A stretch of DNA of 64,000 bases from Ceratopteris richardii. Lineage: Eukaryota; Streptophyta; Polypodiopsida; Polypodiales; Pteridaceae. This document shows, piece after piece, positions 57,671-64,000 of this stretch. The notes beneath the pieces are model-generated. The model did not search any database. It saw only the letters and a list, made by a program, of their open reading frames with translations, and had not been told where the DNA came from. The translations under genes and the position numbers were made by a program. Each line of letters starts with the position of its first letter. Positions within the stretch are counted from its first letter, which is position 1. The stretch covers positions 99,709,731 to 99,773,730 of the forward strand of contig CM035428.1 of NCBI GenBank assembly GCA_020310875.1. The letters run 5' to 3'.

Positions 57671-57730
57671 GTGATGCGGTGAACAAGGAGCTGGCACTCA
57701 TGTATAAGGAAGTTCCGAGCTATGTGGAAA

Positions 57731-60700
57731 TCACTCCACAAAAGGAAGTAAGCCCAAAGCTTTGTGGAAAGCTTCAAACTTCTCCCTAGGCAGAGCCTTC
57801 GTGAAAAGGTCTGCAATGTTCTCCTGCGTGGGCACATATGCCAAGCTGATCTCCCCAGCAGAGAACCTCTCCCTGACATAGTGATAATGCACCTCAATGT
57901 GCTTAGTGCGAGCATGGAACACAGGGTTCCTCGCAACTGCCAATGCGCTCTGACTGTCAGTGAAGATGGTGGTGGCAGAAGACTGGCCAACACCCAAATC
58001 AGCCATAAGGCGTCTGAGCCACACACACTCAACAGTCGCTGTGAAAGCTGCCCTATACTCAGCCTCACAACTGGAAGTGGCCATAGTAGGCTGCTTCTTG
58101 CTCAACCAAGATATACATGAGCTACAAAGCATGAAGCAAAAACCACTGGTGGACACACGAGTGTCATAGCAACCAGCCCAATCTGAGTCAGAAAAAGCAT
58201 GCAAATCTGGCGGTAGTGATCCCCCCTTGGGATAAAACAACCCAAGTAGCCGAGTACCACTCAAGTAGCGAAAGATGCGCTTAACCGCTTTCCAATGTGT
58301 GACTCTTGGGCAATGCATAAACCTGCTCATCTGTGAGACAGCAAACTGAATATCTGGCCGAGTAATGCATAAGTAAATCAAGCATCCAACAGCCTGCTGA
58401 TAGAGAACAGCATCAAATGCATCTCCAGCATCATGAAGACTCAATCGTAAACCTGTCTCCATAGGAGTGGCAATAGGCTTACAGTCTTCAAGGCCAAAAC
58501 GCTGCAATAATGTGTCAATATATTTCGTTTGACACAAAGCCATTCCACCATCAACTTGCATAAGCTGAATGCCCAAATAGTGATGCAAATGCCCCAAATT
58601 AGACATCTCAAATGAGGCATGCAAATCAGCCTTGAAATCAGCAATATGCTTCTCAAGAGGACCAGTGAGCAGCATGTCGTCTACATAGACAACAATGATC
58701 AGAAGCACATCATTAGCACGCTTAACATATAAGGTGCTTTCAGTTGGACTGTTCTCAAAACCATGTGCAATTAGATAGGCATGTATTTTCTCATACCAAG
58801 CACGTGGTGCTTGCTTTAAACCATATAACGCCTTCTTTAACCTGCACACCTGGTTTTCATGCCCTTTCTGCACAAAGCCACGGGGCTGAAAAACATACAC
58901 TTCTTCATGCAAGTCACCATTCAGAAATGCTGTTTTAATGTCCAACTGATGTACATTCCAACCATGATGGCCTGCAAGTGCACAAATGCTCCGAACAGTA
59001 GTCATACGGCATGTAGGTGCAAAGGTCTCATCAAAATCAATGCCTCTTTCCTGCGCATAACCCTTTGCAACAAGCCTAGCCTTATACCTGTCAACTGTAC
59101 CATCGGGTTTACGCTTCAGCTTATATACCCACTTAGTGCCAATGGCCTTCTTGCCAGGAGGCAAGTCACATAAAGACCATGTACCATTCTTCATTATAGC
59201 ATCATATTCAGATTGCATAGCAGCCATCCAATTTTCTGAATTTTGTGCTTCATCAAAAGAAACAGGCTCATTCTCATCACAGAGACTAGATGCAGCCATA
59301 GCATAGCAATCTGATGCAAAGGAGGTACTATGAGAGCCTGAATGAGTACGATATGACAAAGGTGCATCTAATTTGCTGTCACGCAAAGTCTGCACCAGCC
59401 ATTTTGGCATAGTTTTTGCCTGTTCAATATCAGCTCTCTCATCAACAAGTGCATCATGTAAATCTGCATCAGAAATGGAATGATCTGCATCATCATATGA
59501 AACCTGCAAAGGCTGAGAAGTTGCCTCATTAGGACCAGCGTTAGCCTGTCCACCTGTAAAAAGAGGCATCAAAGTATCATACATGTCTTTGGAGCTAACA
59601 GATGTCTCCTTAGTACATGAAAGCAATGGCTGAATAGCATCTTCCACAAAGACAACATCACGGCTAACCAGAATGTGTTTAGTCTGTGGATGATACAGAC
59701 GATAGCCTTTACTTTCAGAACTGTACCCAACAAAAATACATTTTACTGCCTTATCATCCAATTTTCTGCAATGTTGTTCAGGCACTAATGCATATGCCAA
59801 ACAACCAAAAACACGCAGATGAGCAACAGATGGCTTGCGGTCATGCCAAGCCTCATATGGAGTGATAGACTGCAACGCTTTGGTGGGACACCTGTTCAGT
59901 ACATATGTTGCACACATGACAGCCTCAAGCCAGAAACTATGTGGTAAAGCCTGACTTTTGACCATGCACCTCGCCATCTCCATGAGTGACCTGTTCTTTC
60001 GTTCAGCAACTCCATTCTGTTGAGGTGTATACGGCACTGTACACTGGTGTTTTATCCCACGTTCAGCCAGAAATGCATTAAAATCTGAAGACATATATTC
60101 CCCCCCTCGATCAGAACGGAGGGTGCCCATTTTACATGCTGACAGATTTTCAGCCAAAACCAAAAACTGTTTGAAGCACATGAACACTTCGGACTTTGCT
60201 TTGAGTGGATATACCCATGCATGCCTGGAAAAATCATCAATGAAAGTCACGAAGTAAAGGTAATTTCCAAAAGAGGGTGTCTGCATAGGACCACAGACAT
60301 CACTATGTACAAGCTGCAATTTCTGCATAGCCCGAACTGAACCATCTTTTGGAAAGGAAGAACGCTGCATTTTGCCCAAAATACAGCCTTCACAAACATG
60401 TTTTCCAGGTGCTTCAAGTTTGGGCAAAGAGGACACCATTTCAGATTTCTGCAGGCGTAACAAACTAGCAAAATTCAGATGACCAAAGCGTGCATGCCAA
60501 AGCTTTGCATCTGACATAGCCTGAGAATCATGAACTGCACATGCCGAATCATTCACAGATCTTTCATAGTCTATGAGCTTATACAGCCCACGACATAAAA
60601 TGCCAGAAGCAATAATCACATCGCCATTTGAGAGATCATGGACTGTACACCTGTCATCAACGAATTTCACAACCAAGCCAATCTTGGCTAATGCAGAAAC

Positions 60701-61996
60701 TGATAACAGGTTCTTTTTGATCCCTGGCACAAATAAAGCATCTGACAAAGTGAAAGAACTACCATCAGCAGTAGTCAGAATGATCTTACCAACTCCCATA
60801 ACAAGATAAGAGGAGTTATTGGCGCATGTGACAGTATTCCCTGTAGGGGCAGGCTCGAGTGAAGAGAAGAAACTGCGCTGCGAGGTAATATGTTTGGTCG
60901 CCCCACTGTCAAAGTACCAAACATCTGAGTCTACTGCAGACATGCACTGATCATGAGAAGATGGGTCAAAACTGCAGACAGTAGTAAACGCCCATTCTTC
61001 TTCCTGCACAAGATTTGCAGACTCTATTTTTGGTGTAGAGGCCTCTGCAACAACCATTCCAGCCTCTTTCTTCTTTGCCTCTTTAGCAGCCAGTTTTGGA
61101 CAGTTCTTTATAATATGATCATTTCCTTTACAGTACTTGCAGAACAATTTCTGCTTTTCTGATTTTTTCTCATCTTTATCCTGGTTCTTCGATTGTGCAG
61201 CATTTGCAGATTTCTGCTTACTAGTAGAAGAGCTCCATCTTCCTTTGCCCTTCTGACTAGCCAGGAAAGCTTGATCTGCAACACGCATAATGGACCTGTT
61301 CTGCCTGGACTGATCTTCCTGCAACAGAACAGAGACTAATTCCTCAAATGACAAGGCATTTGGATTGCCTTTCATCATCAATCGAAGAGTAGAGGCAAAA
61401 CTCTGATATGAATCAGGAAGGCCATTCAGAACGGTCTGCACAAGTGAGCTATCTGGTATAACCTCATCAGCAGAAATCAATTGTTCCTTCAGGTCTTTGA
61501 TCTTTGTAAGAAAACTGTCCATCGAATCACCTTCATTCATGTGCTCACTCTCCAACTGTTTTCGGAGGTAAGCAACACGAGCCTCATTCCTAGCCTGGTA
61601 CAAAGTGGTAAGTGTATCCCAAGCATCCTTTGCTGTTCTGCAAGAGCGAATGTGAGGAATAATGGCACGTTTGACAGACAAAGCTATCAATGCATGTGCT
61701 TGGGCATCTCTGCCATCCCAACGAATCTGCTCTGCAGTAGGTGCAACAGAAACAGCAGCACGAATAGGAATCTGCGGAATATCATCTTCGACACCATCTT
61801 CATCAGCTCCAACACCTGTATTTGCAGTACCTGTCGTTACAGGTGTAACAGGACGTCTTTCAACACCCTGCACAATGTTCCACAATCCTTTTGCAACCAG
61901 TACATGTCGCATCATATAAGCCCATAATGGGTAGTTGGTACCATCCAACTTATCCTCAACAGCCAACATACGGAATACATCACTGCTTTCAGCCAT
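57731..61996 (-). CDS. Element I Gag-Pol polyprotein (Ty1/copia), intact, 1421 aa
   Basis: A complete copia polyprotein in one frame. Gag is at residues 1-285, with a zinc knuckle of Cys286, Cys289, His294 and Cys299. The retropepsin active site is Asp363-Ser-Gly. The pre-integrase zinc site is His501, His506, Cys535 and Cys538. The integrase catalytic triad is Asp566, Asp629 and Glu665. RT spans about 935-1180 with YVDD at 1104-1107. RNase H has Asp1270, Glu1311/1313 and Asp1347, and the C-terminal ADLFTKALP block is present. All key residues are present. The start is the first ATG after a 310-bp leader and opens MAESSDVFRML, as in B. It copies RNA into DNA in cytoplasmic particles and integrates it in the nucleus. 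Length is usual for the group. Confidence 0.97.
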   Translation of the reverse strand: MAESSDVFRMLAVEDKLDGTNYPLWAYMMRHVLVAKGLWNIVQGVERRPVTPVTTGTANTGVGADEDGVEDDIPQIPIRAAVSVAPTAEQIRWDGRDAQAHALIALSVKRAIIPHIRSCRTAKDAWDTLTTLYQARNEARVAYLRKQLESEHMNEGDSMDSFLTKIKDLKEQLISADEVIPDSSLVQTVLNGLPDSYQSFASTLRLMMKGNPNALSFEELVSVLLQEDQSRQNRSIMRVADQAFLASQKGKGRWSSSTSKQKSANAAQSKNQDKDEKKSEKQKLFCKYCKGNDHIIKNCPKLAAKEAKKKEAGMVVAEASTPKIESANLVQEEEWAFTTVCSFDPSSHDQCMSAVDSDVWYFDSGATKHITSQRSFFSSLEPAPTGNTVTCANNSSYLVMGVGKIILTTADGSSFTLSDALFVPGIKKNLLSVSALAKIGLVVKFVDDRCTVHDLSNGDVIIASGILCRGLYKLIDYERSVNDSACAVHDSQAMSDAKLWHARFGHLNFASLLRLQKSEMVSSLPKLEAPGKHVCEGCILGKMQRSSFPKDGSVRAMQKLQLVHSDVCGPMQTPSFGNYLYFVTFIDDFSRHAWVYPLKAKSEVFMCFKQFLVLAENLSACKMGTLRSDRGGEYMSSDFNAFLAERGIKHQCTVPYTPQQNGVAERKNRSLMEMARCMVKSQALPHSFWLEAVMCATYVLNRCPTKALQSITPYEAWHDRKPSVAHLRVFGCLAYALVPEQHCRKLDDKAVKCIFVGYSSESKGYRLYHPQTKHILVSRDVVFVEDAIQPLLSCTKETSVSSKDMYDTLMPLFTGGQANAGPNEATSQPLQVSYDDADHSISDADLHDALVDERADIEQAKTMPKWLVQTLRDSKLDAPLSYRTHSGSHSTSFASDCYAMAASSLCDENEPVSFDEAQNSENWMAAMQSEYDAIMKNGTWSLCDLPPGKKAIGTKWVYKLKRKPDGTVDRYKARLVAKGYAQERGIDFDETFAPTCRMTTVRSICALAGHHGWNVHQLDIKTAFLNGDLHEEVYVFQPRGFVQKGHENQVCRLKKALYGLKQAPRAWYEKIHAYLIAHGFENSPTESTLYVKRANDVLLIIVVYVDDMLLTGPLEKHIADFKADLHASFEMSNLGHLHHYLGIQLMQVDGGMALCQTKYIDTLLQRFGLEDCKPIATPMETGLRLSLHDAGDAFDAVLYQQAVGCLIYLCITRPDIQFAVSQMSRFMHCPRVTHWKAVKRIFRYLSGTRLLGLFYPKGGSLPPDLHAFSDSDWAGCYDTRVSTSGFCFMLCSSCISWLSKKQPTMATSSCEAEYRAAFTATVECVWLRRLMADLGVGQSSATTIFTDSQSALAVARNPVFHARTKHIEVHYHYVRERFSAGEISLAYVPTQENIADLFTKALPREKFEAFHKALGLLPFVE

Positions 61997-62307
61997 GGCC
62001 GGTGACTAAAATACCTTGATGCAGAAAATTGACTGTATCTCAAAAAGTTGAACAGAACTGCCCAGACGAGTTCTGCTAGACTTGTAGCAGACTTCGAGAC
62101 GCTTAAACTGGCGAACAGAAACTGGTATATACCTTTGGCACAAAAGGACGAAATAGCCTGCACAAGCACTGCGATAGTGCGTTCGGAGGCCGAAACGAGC
62201 TCAGATCGCGATCTCGGAAACAGCCTGAGTATGCTCACCAAATTTTGTGCGAATCTGAGACTGCAAACGGAGGAGTGTCGACGGCGCCCTAGAAGAAGCA
62301 ACGACCT

Positions 62308-62319
62308 GCTCTGATACCA
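62308..62319 (-). other. Primer-binding site of element I
   Basis: On the minus strand TGGTATCAGAGC, the exact initiator Met-tRNA site, lies two bases inside the 5' LTR. Confidence 0.93.
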
Positions 62320-62321
62320 AT

Positions 62322-62551
62322 TGTTGGAGTTAGACGTCTGCGGAAGCACGCGAACAGCACAAGGAAGAAGAAGAAGCTTGGAGCACAACACACAAGACTG
62401 AATGAATTACTAGAGAATGTACAAAGATAAGTAGCCCATTAGGGCAATAGGCGTATATACAAGCCGGGGGAAAAAAACCTCCTAAAGAGGGAAAAAAGTG
62501 CCCTGGCGGTCCTAGAGTGTTCACACACATCACTACCTAAATATATCAACA
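62322..62551 (-). repeat. 5' LTR of element I
   Basis: Partner of 57427-57656. A minus-strand open frame running from the LTR into the leader (61912-62391) is not a gene. Confidence 0.97.
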
Positions 62552-63504
62552 TTACCAACTCAAATGGTAAACCAAATCTGATGATAATATTCTCATAAAG
62601 AAATTGTGCAATGGTCTGAGCATCATTTCTTTTTGTAGCCTTAGCCTCTGCCCATTTGGTCAGATAATCTGTAGCTACAAGTATATATTCAGCATGAGAA
62701 TGTCTTGCTGGAGGATGGATAGGTCCAATGAATCCAATCCCCATTTGCTAAATGCTCTGGCTGAATTAAGTGGCATCAATGGCATATCATCTTTTTTACT
62801 AGGTTGACTTGTTCTCTAACAAATATCACACCTCTTCACATATGTTCTTGCATCAGGAAAGAGAGTTGGCCACCAAAATCCAGAATATAGAATAAGTTTA
62901 GCAGTCCTTTCACTTGAAAAGTGTCCTCCTACAACCCCTGAATGTGCCATCTCTAACATTTCCATATACTTATCTTCAGGAACACATATTCTCAGGTACC
63001 CATTCATTCCTTTCTTGTACAATTGGTCTCCTATCAATTGATAATCCTCAATGATTATCTTTAAATTTCTAGAGTCTGCACTAACTTTTCTTGGCTCTAG
63101 TGATTGATCTCTTCTTAACTCTCAATTATGTGTGCACTCCAATCTGGATTTTTTTGAAACCAATACAAAGTTATAATATTTTAATTTTGCAAAGATTGGC
63201 ATTTAAGACAACTTGAAACATATTTCTCCACATCTTGAATCTTTGTGGGCCAATGTACACCCATTCTATTGAGATTGTTTAAAGTGACAACTATGGAAGC
63301 ATGAGTACATGGATTCCAACAGTGTGCTTTCCTTAGATATCCAAGCAGCTCATCTTTTGGAGTGCAATATTCTAGTATACCAATGTGGTTTATATGATAC
63401 AAGTGTCCAGCAAGTAATACAAAATTTCCACCTTGGAGAACTAGATGTGTGTTATTCTTGTGTGCTCTACAAGGCCCAAAAGTTAACAAAGGCACTAAAC
63501 TCAT
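62552..63504 (-). pseudogene. Element G duplicated integrase zinc modules and start of the core
   Basis: The first zinc module has KAHCWNPCTH at about 63300-63335 and C-L-K-C at about 63195-63210 (frame 63181-63504). About 100 codons later the second module reads MAHSGVVGGHFSSERT (about 62900-62950) and C-D-I-C (62820-62836). It is followed by a TAG at 62816 where E has CAG. The core begins near 62740, and GIGFIGPI replaces GIDFIGPI, so the first catalytic Asp is Gly. The core is cut at 62552 by element I. The two modules match those of E in order and spacing. Confidence 0.87.
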
Positions 63505-63998
63505 TGCCCAATTGGAATACTTTCTATCTTGAACATATATGCATCTAGTAAATCATCATCGAAAGGTGAATTTTGTTCTTTGGTTTGTATTCTAGACAAA
63601 TGATCTGCTCTTAAATGTGTCTTCCCTTGTCTCACCACTACTTCAAACTTAAATTCCACTAATAGTAGGAACCATCTAACTATCCTACCAGTATGATAGG
63701 GTTTATTCACCAAGTAGAGCAATGCTTGGTGATCCACAACAAAATTTAACTTTCTGGCTAAAAGATAATGTTTGTACTTGTTTACAGCAAATATCATTCC
63801 TAGTCCTTCCCTTTCAGTGGTTGTATAAATTCTTTCAGCTAAATTCAATTGCCTACTAGCATAAGCAATTGGAAAATCTAATTTGTTTCCTTCTATTGGT
63901 TGTGCCAGAACACATCCAAAGGCAAAATTTGAAGCATCAACATGAACATGAAAAATTTGATTCCACTGTGGGGTTTTTAAAATAGGTGCTGTCACCAA
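63501..63998 (-). pseudogene. Element G RNase H, C-terminal part of RT-RNase H
   Basis: This open frame runs off the right edge. It reads HVDASNFAFGCVLAQP (about 63920-63960), ASRQLNLAERIYTTTEREGLGM, YLLARKLNFVVDHQALLYLVNKP, RWFLLLVEFKFEVVVRQGK and ADHLSRI. This is the RNase H and tether of a Ty3 element, very like E at 23500-23850. G keeps about ten residues (LLARKLNFVV) that are deleted in E. No fault is seen in this part. It ends at a TAG or TAA at 63501 before the first zinc module. Confidence 0.92.
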
Positions 63999-64000
63999 AA

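Larger units (their letters stand above)
57427..62551 (-). mobile_element. Element I: intact copia retrotransposon inside the integrase of G
   Basis: The LTRs are 57427-57656 and 62322-62551 (230 bp each) and differ at a single position (C at 57609, T at 62504, a CpG site). TTACC flanks both sides (57422-57426 and 62552-62556). Primer-binding site, polypurine tract and one uninterrupted gag-pol are present. It has everything expected of an autonomous element and inserted very recently. Transcription itself cannot be judged from sequence. Confidence 0.97.
50936..64000 (-). mobile_element. Element G: second giant Ty3 element with ORF X, split by copia I
   Basis: On the minus strand from the right edge: RNase H, two integrase zinc modules, integrase core (cut by element I), integrase tail with charged helix, second retropepsin-like domain, linker and ORF X. 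Gag, first protease and RT lie beyond 64000. The 3' LTR is not seen, because element H begins directly after ORF X. It is related to E in every part but clearly diverged, so it is a different family of the same lineage. Confidence 0.85.

Noticed and set aside
57764..58169. Antisense open frames over element I RNase H (and equivalents over B and over gag)
   Set aside because: Mirror images of a well-supported copia frame; repeated in each family copy only because the sense sequence is conserved.
62308..62319. tRNA gene fragments at Met-tRNA-like strings
   Set aside because: They are 12-base primer-binding sites beside LTRs; no cloverleaf sequence surrounds them.

Overview
This window is a block of nested plant LTR retrotransposons with no recognisable host gene. 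Both Ty1/copia and Ty3/gypsy elements are present. The copia and Ty3 primer-binding sites that can be read are plant-type: initiator Met-tRNA for copia, and TGGTGCCGTTGCCGGGGA for the large Ty3 element. Many inserts are decayed by C-to-T change. This fits a large-genome land plant; the lineage cannot be fixed from the sequence.

Layout. 1-2209: 5' part of a copia element (A, minus strand), running off the left edge and inserted in an older relative (2210-2793, plus). 2794-8837: decayed copia element C (plus). 9930-14411: decayed Ty3 element D (plus), LTRs not delimited. 15693-38264: a giant Ty3 element E of Athila/Tat type (plus), about 16.5 kb without its insert. Its integrase is split by copia element F (24578-30672, minus, target duplication CTTTA). 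38265-41210: unassigned DNA starting with a 96-bp repeat. 41216-46373: copia element B (plus, target duplication TTATA), same family as A and I. 46600-50899: decayed copia H (minus). 50936-64000: second giant Ty3 element G (minus), related to E and running off the right edge. Its integrase is split by copia element I (57427-62551, minus, target duplication TTACC), the only intact element, with a 1421-codon gag-pol and LTRs differing at 1 of 230 positions.

Most notable: E and G are diverged and lie on opposite strands, yet share an unusual plan. After RT-RNase H come two integrase-type zinc-binding modules in tandem, the integrase core, a charged helix, a second retropepsin-like domain, a linker with W-I-[PW]-K motifs, and a very long last ORF (here ORF X): N-terminal globular domain, acidic linker, long coiled coil and conserved C-terminal domain. 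I recognise no family for ORF X. E also has a leader of about 1.2 kb packed with TATCG units and 10-14 bp palindromes.

Decay has a clear signature. Comparing B with its intact relative I, six of seven premature stops are CAG to TAG, as expected from deamination of CHG-methylated cytosines. The same TAG excess is seen in A, D, E and G.
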